Positions 1 to 10,790 are shown, numbered from the stretch's first letter. The stretch is 64,000 nt of DNA from Semisulcospira habei (GCA_036245525.1 BTPG01000003.1:156337507-156401506); one strand, 5' to 3'. A program made the numbers and translations. Notes: generated from the sequence alone by a model not told the origin.

Positions 1-307
1 TTATCAGGTGCTGGTCTGTCCAAAATCACAGCCAAGATCATGTATGTAATTATTTTTTTAATCAAATATGGTTCCCAGTTTGTTTGTTTGTTTGGGTTTG
101 TTTGTTATTGTTGTTGTTGGGGTTTTTTTTTTTGTTGTTGTGTTTGTTGGGGGGGGGGGGGGGTTGGCCTTTCACCGACGAACGCGCACGGATGATTTCA
201 AAGTTGACTCATGAATATGACACAAATATATATGTAAATTTTGAACCTTGACACCACCGCCTGTTGGCCTATCAGTGGGGTTTTCCTCGTCCTTCAGCAT
301 CCAAGTG

Positions 308-466
308 TTAACCCATTTTACCCCGACGCCTTACAGCAGGAGATGGCTGGACCATGATAGTTCAAGGGTAGTGCCAGATTAGCCTGACGGCGCCAACCAT
401 CTCCTGCAACCGGTACATTGTTGTCAGGTGACACCTCTAAAATTCGGGAAATGCTCCCATGGATTA
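308..466. repeat. Family A palindrome, partial
   Basis: ACCATGATAGTTCAAGGGTAGTGCCAGATTAG and GGCGCCAACCATCTCCTG show a collapsed core; the right flank runs into the TTC-rich minisatellite. Confidence 0.65.
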
Positions 467-772
467 ATCCGTTCACTTCCAGTCCAAACTGGGTCATTCC
501 ATACCCATGGTTCTTTTCTTCTTCTTCTTCTTCTTTTATCCGTTCACTTCCAGTCCAAACTGGGTCATTCCATACACATGGTTCTTTTCTTCTTCTTCTT
601 CTTCTTCTTTTATCCGTTCACTTCCAGTCCAAACTGGGTCATTCCATACGCATGGTTCTTTTCTTCTTCGTCTTCTTCTTCTTTTATCCGTTCCCTTCCA
701 GTCCAAACTGGGTCATTCCATACGCATGGTTCTTTTCTTCTTCTTCTTCTTCTTCTTCTTCTTCTTTTTTAT
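466..772 (+). repeat. Minisatellite, four units of 71-75 bp
   Basis: Each unit is CCGTTCACTTCCAGTCCAAA, CTGGGTCATTCCATA, CATGGTTCTTTT and a (CTT)n stretch of varying length. It starts inside the right flank of a family A element. Confidence 0.85.
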
Positions 773-837
773 CGCCCCACGCCTGAGGGGAAAAGTTGGG
801 CTGCCTTCCTCGCAACAGTGTAGGGACCTAAATCAAC

Positions 838-1056
838 TTAACTCATTCTACCCCAACACCGAAATCCTTAGTAAATTTTTGCCACTGTCCTCTGAAGACT
901 GCATTAGCAGTGCAGGACACAGATCGACCATGATAGTTCAAGGGTGATGCCAGAATAGCTTGGCGCCCATAGGCGCCAAGCTATTCTGGCATCACCCTTG
1001 AACTATCATGGTCGATCCTTATCTTGCTGTGGTGTGTCTGGGGTAGAATGAGTTAA
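838..1056. mobile_element. Family A TTAA palindromic element (type copy)
   Basis: It runs from TTAACTCATTCTACCCC to GGGGTAGAATGAGTTAA. The core 922-1017 is a perfect hairpin with 46-bp arms and a 4-nt loop (CATA) centred on GGCGCC. Between core and ends the flanks differ: one side has GTCCTCTGAAGACTGCATT, the other TCTTGCTGTGGTGTG. There is no coding capacity, so it would be a non-autonomous (MITE-like) element. Confidence 0.85.
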
Positions 1057-1551
1057 GCACCCCAGACCCCTTACCCTGCCCCCCCCCTCCCCCTTCCCCC
1101 TCCTCCGCCCCCCCCCCCCGCCCCCCCCCCCCCCCCCCTACCCTACCTTTCCAAATCTGACCAATTTTGCTGTGGGTCTAACTCGCTCGTGATGTAATAC
1201 AAGGGTAGTGCAGTGAACTTTGCTACTATGACAATGGCGGATATAACATAGTATCGTACACAACACTTTTTTTCGGGGAAATCCAAACCCAAACGGTGAC
1301 TGCCAAGCGTGTAAGATGCAGAGAACATCCCAAACGAGGAAGAAGCGCGCTTGCAAAGGCGGACAGTTACAACACAATAAATTGTGTTGTAACTGTCTTT
1401 TTTTAAACGTGTTTCTTTCGTTCTCTACTTTTTTTTCAGAAGTGTCTATGTGGTAAATTACTTTGCTTATAACAAACTTTGACTATAACAAAAAGAACTG
1501 AGATGTGGGTCCCCATGGCGATTTGTTATTGCCGAAGTGTACTGCACTTGA

Positions 1552-1765
1552 TTAACTCATTCTAACCCAGACACACCACAGAAAGAAAAGGATCGACCAT
1601 GATAGTTCAAGGGTGATGCCAGAATAGCTTGGCGCCTATGGGCGCCAAGCTATTCTGGCATCACCCTTGAACTATCATGGTCGATCTGTGTCCTGCACTG
1701 CAATGCAGTCTTCAGAGGACAGGGGCAAAATTTAAGGATTTCGGTGTTGGGGTAGAATGAGTTAA
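1552..1765. mobile_element. Family A TTAA palindromic element
   Basis: Same element in the opposite orientation to the 838 copy; core GATCGACCATGATAGTTCAA to its complement is near perfect. Confidence 0.85.
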
Positions 1766-1842
1766 TTTGGCGCCACCCTAGAGGAAACGTTGATCTAATG
1801 CAGTCGCAATGAGTGATCGATGCTCGGGCGACCCTCGACCCC

Positions 1843-1934
1843 TTAACCCTTTGGCTGTCGAGAGCAGATTTTGTCGAGGTGATTCCTGCAGAAATCACCT
1901 CGACAAAAACCGCCACCGACACGCAAAGGGTTAA
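1843..1934. mobile_element. Family C TTAA palindrome
   Basis: TTAACCCTTTGGCTGTCG to CGACACGCAAAGGGTTAA; centre GATTCCTGCAGAAATC. The whole 92 bp is one hairpin. Confidence 0.8.
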
Positions 1935-2194
1935 TTCAGTCTGCCAGCGCACAGGCGGATGTGTCTGCCCGATGACGTTCTACTTACTTGGAACTTAGTT
2001 GTTGTTGTTGTTGTTGTTTTTATTTGTTCTGTGTATGGCCTTTGTAGACCTATATCAAGTGCAGCAAATGACAACAAACGGTTAAACACAAAAATAAAAG
2101 TTTGCGCACAGGCCTACTGCCCTAAAACGCAACGAGATTACCCGCTATAAATTACACTCGAACTAGTCAAGAAGGGCCTTAAAGTCATGCATTA

Positions 2195-2407
2195 TTAACC
2201 CTTTTTATCATGATACATTTTGGCTTGAAATAAATTTGACTGTCATAGTTCAAGGGTGGTGCCAGAATAGCTTGGCGCCTCTGGCGCCAAGCTATTCTGG
2301 CACCACCCTTGAACTAAAATGGTGGATCTATCTCCTAATCTGCAAAGGAGTCGTCACAGGACGATAAGCAAAATTTAAAAATTCAGCCCCAGGATGTAAT
2401 GAGTTAA
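2195..2407. mobile_element. Family A TTAA palindromic element, variant ends
   Basis: Ends TTAACCCTTTTTATC and TGTAATGAGTTAA; core ATAGTTCAAGGGTGGTGCC. A subtype with different flanks. Confidence 0.8.
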
Positions 2408-2446
2408 TTAAGAACCATTTATTGGACGAGTACCTAAGGCAGCCTT

Positions 2447-2660
2447 TTAACTCATTCTACCCCAAGACCGAAATCCCCAAATTTTGCCGTTGTCCTCTGA
2501 AGACTGCATTGCAGTGCACGACACAAATCGACCATGATAGTTTAAGGGTGATGCCAGAATAGCTTGGCGCCCATAGGCGCTAAGCTATTCTGGCATCACC
2601 CTTGAACTATCATGGTCGTTCCTTATCTTGCTGTGGTGTGTCTGGGGTAGAATGAGTTAA
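2447..2660. mobile_element. Family A TTAA palindromic element
   Basis: Same subtype and orientation as 838-1056; both TTAA ends present. Only 39 bp from the preceding copy. Confidence 0.85.
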
Positions 2661-2756
2661 AGGTCTGCATGAGCCGTAGGTTCTCGCGATTATGTTGTAG
2701 AGACAGTAGAGAAAGGATCTGCTTCGATACGACCATGACCCCGTTTGAACAACATG

Positions 2757-2927
2757 CCTTCAGCCCTTCACTGCCGAGAAAAAGTGAACACGATCCAACT
2801 GCAAGAGACATACATCCTCATGAGCCCCTGCGACTGCGGGGGCTCATGAGGATCTATGTCTCTTGCTGAGTCCAATGTGTATCCATGTTTCTAGGACGAT
2901 TCTGGCTTCGGGTCCTTGAATGAACAA
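2757..2927. repeat. Family B palindromic element
   Basis: Hairpin 2799-2870: GCAAGAGACATACATCCTCA/TGAGGATCTATGTCTCTTGC around CCCCTGCGACTGCGGGGG, preceded by CCCTTCACTGCCGAGAAAAA. Confidence 0.75.
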
Positions 2928-3580
2928 AGGGGGGGGGGGGGGGGGAGGGAGAGAGAGAGAGGGTGGTGGGGGGGAATAAATAAAACAAGATGGGATGAAC
3001 CATAACCCGCAAAGTCTCTTCAATATGAGAACCATAACCCACACAGTCTTTTTCGCATGAGAGCTGTACTCACTGATTCTGATTTTGAAATATACTTGAA
3101 AAAGCCTCGCAAATTTGCATCAGTGAGCTCTATAAGAGTCACAGTGCATACGCGTCATTGGTTTGAAAGAGAGAGAAGGAAAAAAAAAAACGTCATATCT
3201 AGAGTATTGCGTCGGTGTCTGCGTTGGACAAAATTTTTGCTTTTACGCCACCGTCGCTGTCTGATTTGTGCACAAAATTATTTTTTACTGAAAAAGTTCA
3301 AAGGATACACTAAAGCTGACTAACGAACTCCTCCGATGTCTTTATCCAATTCGGCTACATCCAAAATTGTAACTGAATAAAACGAAAATAACGGACTCTA
3401 ATGTGGGTCAACCGACTTTCTATAAACGGTCATTTAACTCTTCAATGAGACATCGAATTTCAAAATGCTCGGAAGTTCTGTTAGGCACCCCCTGAATGAA
3501 GCAACTCCCCTAATTTCAAGGTTGAACGTACGCAAAAATTTCGGAGATTTATTGTTTACATACATGCGCACGCACATACA

Positions 3581-3584
<4 letters not shown>

Positions 3585-3611
<27 letters not shown>

Positions 3612-3635
3612 CACACACGCACGCACACCACACAC

Positions 3636-3680
<45 letters not shown>
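3585..3680 (+). repeat. (CA)n microsatellite, interrupted
   Basis: CACACA with CACG and CCA interruptions. Confidence 0.9.
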
Positions 3681-3683
<3 letters not shown>

Positions 3684-3869
3684 ACGTCGCTTTGCGCCAA
3701 AAGTACATTTTACAGCGAGGTTTGCGTAACTAGACATGACGTAATTTCTATCTTGTTACTTCACTGTCAGTGTTTTAGTCCAACATGCCTATGATGTCGT
3801 GTTTGTTCTTTTGAAATCGCTGCACCGCGTCCCATCCGAAAAAAGTCTCTTCAATAAACAGAAGAGACT

Positions 3870-3947
3870 TAACTCATTCGCGGACAACCGCATCCGGATG
3901 CGCGGCATAAGCCGCGCATCCTGATGCGGCTGGCCGCGAATGGGTTA
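3870..3947. mobile_element. Family D TTAA palindrome
   Basis: TTAACTCATTCGCGGACAAC to GCCGCGAATGGGTTAA; centre GATGCGCGGCATAAGCCGCGC. Confidence 0.75.
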
Positions 3948-4065
3948 AAAATGTACGTATGGTGGCAAGGAAGGGATTCTGTTCTTAACCGCCGAAAAAT
4001 GAATAGGCCGACAACTGTACTCTGATAACAACCACGACTGCAGTCCTTTTGACGGTTTTCAAAGA

Positions 4066-4135
4066 GCATAGATGCTCATGAGCCCCTGCAGCCACAGGGG
4101 CTGATGAGAATCTTGCCTTCTTGTCAGAGTGCGGC
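4066..4135. repeat. Family B hairpin fragment
   Basis: CATAGATGCTCATGAGCCCC and GGGGCTGATGAGAATCTTGC arms. Confidence 0.65.
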
Positions 4136-4254
4136 GAAAGGCCTGTTTAGTTCTACTATACTACATGCCTGATCCTATAAACGAAAGTGTACTGCGAGTA
4201 GCGGTTGGAGTCGGTCTCAGTGTGCCCGGTACGCTACCTGACTGCTCATGAGCT

Positions 4255-4344
4255 TGTATACTGACGAGCAAAAGAAATGCGACTTTTTGCAGTCATTATG
4301 ACTGATTCCAAGAATGTCGCACTTCTTTTGCTCGTCAGTATATA
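4255..4344. repeat. Family F hairpin (TA-flanked)
   Basis: Arms TATACTGACGAGCAAAAGAA and its complement; TA at both ends would suit a Tc1/mariner-type MITE, which is inference. Confidence 0.65.
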
Positions 4345-4689
4345 AGTTGGATTTAAGTGATTTCCTTGTTTGCCTTCGTGTGACACGCTGAAGAGTTTTC
4401 AGCCGCGTCGAGTCACTGGGTGCAATTGCATAGTGCAAGAGATATTCAAATGTTTTCTTCGAAACTCCTGTCACTTACACCTGCCACTTTGAGGCGGAAT
4501 AACCAAACTAAAAGGACCTTGGGCGAGTTGCACGTCATTTTCAATGGCCCGTCACAGTCCTAACTGCATTTTATCCCCATACAAAAAAAAAGAAAAAATC
4601 GCGCTGCAATGCAGAGAGACAGTTGGTTAGCACCTGCAGGCCTAGAAAATGTTCCTGCAACTGAGGGAAGTAGGGCAGAAAGGGAGTCT

Positions 4690-4892
4690 GGGGCTGTTTC
4701 CTAAGTACCAGGGCGGGCTCCAACGGCCAATAGGCGGCCACGGTTCCAGGGGTTCCGCCCCCCCCCTCCCCCCATCTTTCCCACCCCCCACCCCTCACCC
4801 CAAATTTTTTTATTTTTATGCCATAACGAAGTCCCTTTCTGGGGTGTTTGGAACATTCTCCCCCGCCCACCACCCCCCCCCCAACCCCCCTC

Positions 4893-4923
<31 letters not shown>

Positions 4924-5045
4924 CTTTTTTTTTTTTTTTTTTTCTTTTCAGCGCCTGGAAGCAAGGTGTAGCGTCGGGGAGGCCTTTTTTTTTTTTTTTT
5001 TTTTTATCAAGTTGAAGGTCCGAAACAAAAAGTTGGAACATCCTA
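4690..5045. repeat. G/C-tract repeat family, copy 1
   Basis: CCAGGGGTTCCGCCCCCC, TTCTGGGGTGTTTGGAAC, GGTGTAGCGTCGGGGAGGCC and GTTGAAGGTCCGAAA recur in order at 25120-25480, with runs of C and T of differing length between. Confidence 0.7.
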
Positions 5046-5514
5046 TTGAGTCATGACGCTACGAGCCACCGTATCTTGACACGAACTTGACAGAAAAATC
5101 TTTGACTCCCTCCCCCTGTGGGTTTAATATGACGCGTCAGTGGTCCAACGCCGATCGTGGGATAGTGTTCGTTCCATTGGTTTTGTGATAATGACAAGGC
5201 CAGCGGACGCATAGCCGCGTCCAGAAGGTGAACCTCCCCGCTCTACATTTGCAGCGCGGTTGGCTCTATCCAATGGCCCGATCATGGCCTTTTCAGATTG
5301 CGCATTGTGATGGAGCCGCCGCGTTGACTTCTAGGATTCACTGAAATGACGCACCATCACGTGACTCGTGTGCGTTTATATACGCAGGCCGTCTGTTCAC
5401 TGCCGGATAGAGCGCCAAAAAAATGCTATGAATATTTACCCTCAAAAGTAAATGACCCCAACTCCCCCACTTTCCAAGCGGACAAAAGTCATCACGTCCA
5501 AATTTCTTAGCTGT

Positions 5515-5575
5515 TCAGTGCCGGCAGAGGCCGAGCTTGTCGGGCCGACGTCGGCCGCCGTTGGCCCGATGCCTG
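5515..5575. repeat. Family E fragment
   Basis: GTCGGGCCGACGTCGGCCG and CGTTGGCCCGATGCC without the outer arms. Confidence 0.45.
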
Positions 5576-5588
5576 GGTTCACTAAAAC

Positions 5589-5885
5589 TACCATTACGCA
5601 TAAATCTCAGGAAGACACGTTTTAGCACCATTTGTGTTTGTTCAGTACGCCTTGTCGACACACCTAATGAACTTTAACAGCAGTTGGATACGCAGCAAAA
5701 GCACACGCGTAATCGCACTTATTTATTCTGCGCTGCCGTTTACGTGTCAATCTATTTTTAGCTGTTTCTGGTACTAATGGTGTTGTACGTAGTTCTAGAA
5801 CGGAGTAGAGTTGTTGTCAGGTTACTTTATATAAAGACGACGTGTGCTGAACTGGATCATTCTCGGCCGTAGTGGGCCTTTAATG
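5589..5885. repeat. Dispersed ~300-bp repeat R, copy 1
   Basis: CATTACGCATAAATCT start, CAGCACCATTTGTGTT-type block, TTTATATAAAGACG TATA-like block, end GGCCGTAGTGGGCCTTTAATG. The same order recurs at 7767 and 28012. Confidence 0.75.
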
Positions 5886-6051
5886 AGTTCGGCTTTCCCG
5901 GTAGTAAAATTAGTAGAAGAGGCGCGCTTTAACTTTAATTGTGTGGTTTTTCATCTTTAGTTTGCCTTATCACGATGCCGTAAATATCAAAAGTTTCATT
6001 TAGTCAAAGTTCGATTTCTTATCTCGTTGGCTTTATCATAACTGACTGCAC

Positions 6052-6167
6052 TTACCCAATGCGCAAAAGGCCATTGGGCCAACGTCAGCCGCCCTCGGCC
6101 CGCGCACGCCTGTGCGCGGGCTAACGGCGACCGACATCGGCCCGATGTCCTTTGCGCACTGGGTAAG
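6052..6167. repeat. Family E GC-rich long hairpin
   Basis: Outer arms CTTACCCAATGCGCAAAGG-like and CCTTTGCGCACTGGGTAAG, inner CCCGCGCACGCCTGTGCGCGGG. No TTAA ends. Confidence 0.7.
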
Positions 6168-6438
6168 GCAAAGATTTCAGTACACCGGCTTCAGCCGGCG
6201 GGAGCGCGGCTATCCTTCAGTGCGGACTGATATCTTCCGAGACCGCACGTTACCTTGTCAAATTTCAATACTTTGATTAAAACTAAATAGTTCAATCTGA
6301 CAATACTCGTTAGTTCTAGGGAAGCGCATGTTCTCAGACTGATCGAGACTGGGAAAACCCTATAGTTTCGCATTCCATCAAATTATTCAACTCCTGCTCA
6401 AATGCTCAAGGAACCATAAAACGTAGACCCTTTACACG

Positions 6439-6494
6439 AGGCATAGATTCTCATGAGCCCCTGCAGTTGCAGGGGCTCATGAGAATCTATGCCT
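6439..6494. repeat. Family B hairpin
   Basis: Perfect arms GAGGCATAGATTCTCATGAG and complement around CCCCTGCAGTTGCAGGGG. Confidence 0.75.
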
Positions 6495-6747
6495 CTATCT
6501 CCAGGTTTTTTTCCCCTGTACGCGATAGTATCGGGTTTCGTTTGCCATTACAGCGCGATAGCGTCAGTGTTGTTCGAAAAATAAAATTTGCCTGGAGGGA
6601 GCATTGCAATTCACTTTTATTCAGAGCCTGAAATCTCGGCCGTGCTTTCGGTACGTTTGAGAAATAATTACGAGGAAGCACGTGCACTGCATAGTTTAAA
6701 ATGTGCATGCGCGTTTGTGCCTGCGTATATGTGGACGTGTGCGTGTG

Positions 6748-6751
6748 TGTC

Positions 6752-6799
<48 letters not shown>

Positions 6800-6960
6800 C
6801 TATATGTGTGCGTGGGTGCACGTGTGCGCACGTGTGTATGTGTGTGTGTTCAGTTGTGTGTGCGTGCGAGCGTGTGTGGGTGTGTACCTACATGTGTGTG
6901 TGTGTGTGTGTGTGTTTGCGCGCGCGCGCGTGCGCCCTCGTGTGTGCATGCGCGCGCGAC
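6748..6960 (+). repeat. (TG)n microsatellite cluster
   Basis: Several (TG)n runs with GCGC-rich interruptions; open frames here are low-complexity. Confidence 0.9.
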
Positions 6961-7281
6961 CTGCGTCTGCGGGATTCTCAATGGTGTTCGCACTGGCAGT
7001 TTCCCGGCAGCGTAAGAGGAAGCGGTGCGGTGGGGGGGGGGGGAGGGGCGGGGGGGGGGGGGGGTGGTGGAGGTGAGAGGAAACTGAGACAGTAACGGCC
7101 GGGTAGAAACTTACCTGTCAAAATTATGACAGGACACATAGATGACAATCTCAGAATCAACAAACAATCGGCAACGCCGGTGTCACGTCTGGAAACTGAT
7201 ACTTCCTTTTGAGACTCTTTCCATGTTATTATATCAGGTTCACCCTTTTCGGCTGTCGCCGGTACTGAATGATCTCTGCGC

Positions 7282-7600
7282 TAGCGGGACCGGCGTGGGG
7301 TCACCATGCCGACTGACTCGAGGTCCGCTGAAAACCAGTACTGAGCGCTGGGAACAACACGCCCAAAATAACTTGAACTCAGCTCTCACGCAAGATCACC
7401 GACCCGCAAGATGTGGCTTAATGTACCATTACGCCATAAGGGTCTTTTGTCTTGAGCTTAGTATAGGCGCTGGCGCGCACGCGGTGGCGCAGTGGATTTG
7501 CATTAGTCAAAGCTACTGTCAACTGTCCCCTCCTATGCATTACGCATAAATCTGCAGACACATTTCAGCACCATTTGTGTTCGTTATGCCTTGCGCTAGA
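7282..7600. repeat. First unit of a direct duplication upstream of repeat R copy 2
   Basis: GCGTGGGGTCACCATGC, CTCAGCTCTCACGCAAGATC and CCGCAAGATGTGGCTTAATG recur in order at 7596-7770, so 165-180 bp is duplicated at about 315-bp spacing. Confidence 0.7.
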
Positions 7601-7766
7601 GGGACCCGCGTGGGGTCACCATGCTATGACTGACGACTGAGGTCAATGAGTCAGCTCTGAGAACCTGTAGAGCCGCGCTGGGAACAAAGACACGTCCAAA
7701 ATAACTTGACTTGAACTCAGCTCTCACGCAAGATCGACTGACCCGCAAGATGTGGCTTAATGTACC

Positions 7767-8105
7767 ATTACGCATAAATCTTAAGACACATTTCAGCACC
7801 ATTTGTGTTCGTTATGCCTTAAAATTGTCAACACACCGGCTTAAGGAACTTTAACAGCAGTTTGGACACGCACTTATTTATTCTATGCAGCCGTTAGCTT
7901 TTTCAATCTATTGTTTGCTGTTTCTCGTACTAATAGCGTTGTATTTCTAGAACGGAGTGGCGTCATTGTCAGTTTACTTGATATAAAGACGGCGTGTGCT
8001 GAACTGGATTGACCTGTGTCTGTGCGTGGCGTTTCGTAACGAACTGTTACAGAATAGATTTTGTGAACAGTCACGGAGTACGGCCCGTAGTGGGCCTTTA
8101 ATGAC
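7767..8105. repeat. Dispersed repeat R, copy 2
   Basis: CATTACGCATAAATCTTAAG, TTTGTGTTCGTTATGCC, GATATAAAGACGGCGTGTGC and CGTAGTGGGCCTTTA. Confidence 0.75.
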
Positions 8106-8272
8106 AGGTGTCACAGGTAATGACAGGTATCACCTTTATTTGAGACCGTAATTTAATTGACAGCCACCTAAATGGTGGTCTAAATGATGGTCTTGAAAGA
8201 CAGTTGATCTCTGTTAAGGGTGGTCTCTCAAAACATGTTCAGCTGTGGTCATGGTTTTTCCGACTCTCTATT

Positions 8273-8488
8273 TTAACTCATTCAGCCCCGACACACCACA
8301 GCAAGACATGGATCGAGCATGATAGTTCAAGGGTGGTGCCAGAATAGCTTGGCGCCTATGGGCGCCAAGCTATTCTGGCACCACCCTTGAACTATCATGC
8401 TCGATCTGTCTCTAGAATTGTAATACAGTCCTTCAGAGAGCAGCTTCAAAATTTCGGTATAGTTCGGTCCTGGGGTAGAATGCGTTAA
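8273..8488. mobile_element. Family A TTAA palindromic element
   Basis: TTAACTCATTCAGCCCC to GGGGTAGAATGCGTTAA; core flanks are GATCGAGCATGATAG rather than GATCGACCATGATAG, changed symmetrically on both arms. Confidence 0.85.
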
Positions 8489-8528
8489 GGCACCGCCACA
8501 CACCCGCCTCCCGTGCCAGTGCAAAATG

Positions 8529-9872
8529 GACGGGCTTGTTCTATATGTGCCCGTTGAAAGGTCGGTTCTGGTAAATCAAAGTGGCGCAGCTGCTTACTTA
8601 CTTACTTACGCCTGTCACCCCTCCCAGGGTATAGGCCGTCGACGAGAGACCTCCAGCGACTCCTGTCCTGTGCTTCTCCTTCGATTTTACCCCAGGTGGT
8701 TCCCAGTCTCTTGATGTCTGCTTGGAGGTCTCGGCGCCAGGTGTTTCTCGGCCAGCCTCTTTTCCTCTTCCCCTGGGGGTTCCATGACAATGCCTGCCTA
8801 GTGATACTGGAAACTGGCTTTCTCAGACTGTGACCAATCCATCCCCATCGTCTTCGCCCAATTTCATTGTCTGCCGTTATCTGCTCTGTTCTCTCCCAGA
8901 GTCTGACATTGCTGATCTCCTCTGGCCAGTGTATTTTCAAGATTCTTCTAAGGCAGCTGTTTATGAAGATCTGTACTCTGTTGACTCAGTGTGGTTTTTG
9001 TCAACCTCCAAGTCTCTGCTCCATATAGGAGAACTGCTTTTACCCTTGAGTTGAAAATCAAGACTTTGGTGTGTTGTGACAGCTCTCTGGAACTCCACAC
9101 TTTTTTCAGCTGGAGAAGGGCTGCTCTGACTTTACCGATTCGTGCTCTGACATCTGCATTAGTGCCGTCTTTTTTGTCGATGATGCTCCCGAGATAGGTG
9201 AAGGACTCCACCTCCTCCAACGGGGTGCCAGCAAGCAAGACTGGTTCTTCCCTGGTTGCGTTCAGCCTCATTGTCTTTGTTTTCTGTTTGTGGATGGTGA
9301 GGCCCACTGACTTAGGACGATATGTCAGCAAGCCTCGTGGGGTCCTGTCCTGCATTTGTTGATGAGTGTGGGACAGTAAAGCCGTCTGCGAAATCGAGGT
9401 CGTCAAGCTGTGTCCACAGTGTCCACTGTATTCTGCTTCTTTTCTGCTCAGTGGTCCTCTTCGTGACCCAGTCTATGGCCAGTAGGAAGAGGAACGGAGA
9501 CAGCAAGCACCCCTGCCTGACGCCGGTTCTGACCTGGAGCTCCCTGGTGAACTGCCTTTCGTGGAACACGCGACATGTCATGCCATCGTAGCTGCTCTTG
9601 ATCAGGCAGACAAGCTTTGTGGGTACACCGTAGTGTCGTAGGAGTTTCCACAGTCTCTCGGTCCACGCTGTCAAATGCTTTCTCGTAATCCACAAAGTTG
9701 ACGTACAGCCGGGAGCTCCACTCCAGAGACTGTTCCATGATGATGCGGAGAGTGGCGATCTGGTCTGTGGCGCAGCTGCAATGTGACTGAATTATCAGTG
9801 TTCAGGTCGGACTCCATAGGTCGTCCTTGTTCCCCATAACCTGCCCCTCATGGCCGTCCACGATCACTCCGC
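8529..9872 (+). mobile_element. SINE copy split by the LINE insertion
   Basis: The parts 8529-8592 and 9779-9872 read continuously when the LINE and one target duplication are removed, and match the SINE at 19665-19973 in opposite orientation (shared CCGTTGAAAGGTC, GGTAAATCAAAGTGGC, AGTGTTCAGGTCG). The tRNA-like head is missing. Confidence 0.75.
8593..9766 (-). mobile_element. 5'-truncated LINE with reverse transcriptase relic, inserted in a SINE
   Basis: Minus-strand frames together encode the C-terminal half of a non-LTR RT: motif A region VNFVDYEKAFDSVDRE (about 9690), GVRQGCLLSPFLF (about 9510), LDDLDFADG at the catalytic site (about 9400), then FTYLGSIIDKKDG and GWIGHSLRKP, ending at GDRRK near 8602. 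Frameshifts separate the blocks and the usual FADD is FADG, so it is dead. The 3' end is a TAAG/CTTA simple repeat. A perfect 12-bp target duplication GTGGCGCAGCTG flanks it (8581-8592 and 9767-9778). Clade cannot be fixed by eye. Confidence 0.88.
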
Positions 9873-9891
9873 CGCCGTGAATTTGAACTAC

Positions 9892-10021
9892 CTAAGTGCC
9901 GCCGAGAAAATTGGAACACCCACCCAAATGCCAAAGGCATAGATCCTCATGAGCCTCTGCAAGGGGTCTCATGAGGATCTATGGCTCTTGCTGACACCAC
10001 TTTGAATCCATGTGCCTGGGA
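9892..10021. repeat. Family B element
   Basis: GTGCCGCCGAGAAAATTGGA start, hairpin GGCATAGATCCTCATGAG, then CTGACACCACTTTGAATCC. Confidence 0.7.
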
Positions 10022-10073
10022 TAGCTGTTGTCGTTGTTGTTCTTGTGTTATTTGGGTTTTATTTTTGGATTTT

Positions 10074-10223
10074 TGTTTGTTTGTTTGTTTGTTGGTTTTT
10101 TTTTGTTTTTTTGTGGGGATTTGTTTGTTTGTTTGTTTGTTTGTTGTTGTTTGTTTGTTTGTTTGTTTGTTGTTGTTTGTTTGTTTGTTGTTGTTGCTGT
10201 TTGTTTGTTTGTTTGTTTTTCTG
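10074..10223 (+). repeat. (GTTT)n microsatellite
   Basis: TTTG repeats with GTTGTT interruptions. Confidence 0.9.
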
Positions 10224-10274
10224 AATTAACGAAGATTTCAGATACACAATCTGAGTCAGCTGACAGTGAACGGC

Positions 10275-10355
10275 TTAACTCATTCGCGACGTACTGCATG
10301 GGGATACGCGGCCTCTGGCCGCGTATCCCCATGCGGTACGTCGCGAATGAGTTAA
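10275..10355. mobile_element. Family D TTAA palindrome, near perfect
   Basis: TTAACTCATTCGCGACGTACTG to GTACGTCGCGAATGAGTTAA with one mismatch seen; centre CGCGGCCTCTGGCCGCG. Confidence 0.85.
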
Positions 10356-10567
10356 GCCTCCCTCCCTCCCTCCCTCCCAGACCTCCCTCCCTACCTCACT
10401 AAACTCGCCGCCGCCTCCCACTCCACCCCCACCCCCACCCCCCACCCCCACCCCCCTCTTCCTCCTACCCCGCTCGTGTGGAGCATCATCATACAGGTTC
10501 GCCAAGACCACATGTGTGATCTCAATCTCTTCCTCCATGCAATGTATTACCTTCCGAAAACGGTGTT

Positions 10568-10628
10568 TTAACCTTTTGCGTTTCGGTGTCGGTTTATGTC
10601 GCGATGATTCCTGCATTATATAAAGTTA
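10568..10628. repeat. Family C half element
   Basis: TTAACCTTTTGCGTTTCGG, GTCGCGATGATTCCTGC, then the other arm is missing before AAGTTAA. Confidence 0.6.
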
Positions 10629-10790
10629 ACTATTACTGGTGCAAAAATCGTGTTATGTGTAAAACGTCGTCGAAAAGTGTTTGAAAAACTGATAAAAGTA
10701 ATTATTCATATTGGATTTTTTTTTTTGTACTGGAGATTTGTGTATGTCTGTTCCGTCTGTTTATGTCTGAGTTTGTTTCTTTTTTTACAG

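Noticed and set aside
917..1022. Hairpins as bacterial-type terminators or as a CRISPR array
   Set aside because: The window is eukaryotic; repeats are dispersed transposon-like palindromes without regular spacers.
3057..3323. Frame MRAVLTDSDFEIYLKKPRKF as a receptor 5' exon
   Set aside because: No convincing acceptor or donor in phase 0 and no similarity to receptor N-termini; it may be chance.
4571..5056. Frames rich in Lys/Gly or Pro/Phe
   Set aside because: Homopolymer C and T tracts of a dispersed repeat.
10048..10332. Minus frame rich in Asn, Lys, Gln and Thr
   Set aside because: Translation of a (GTTT)n microsatellite.
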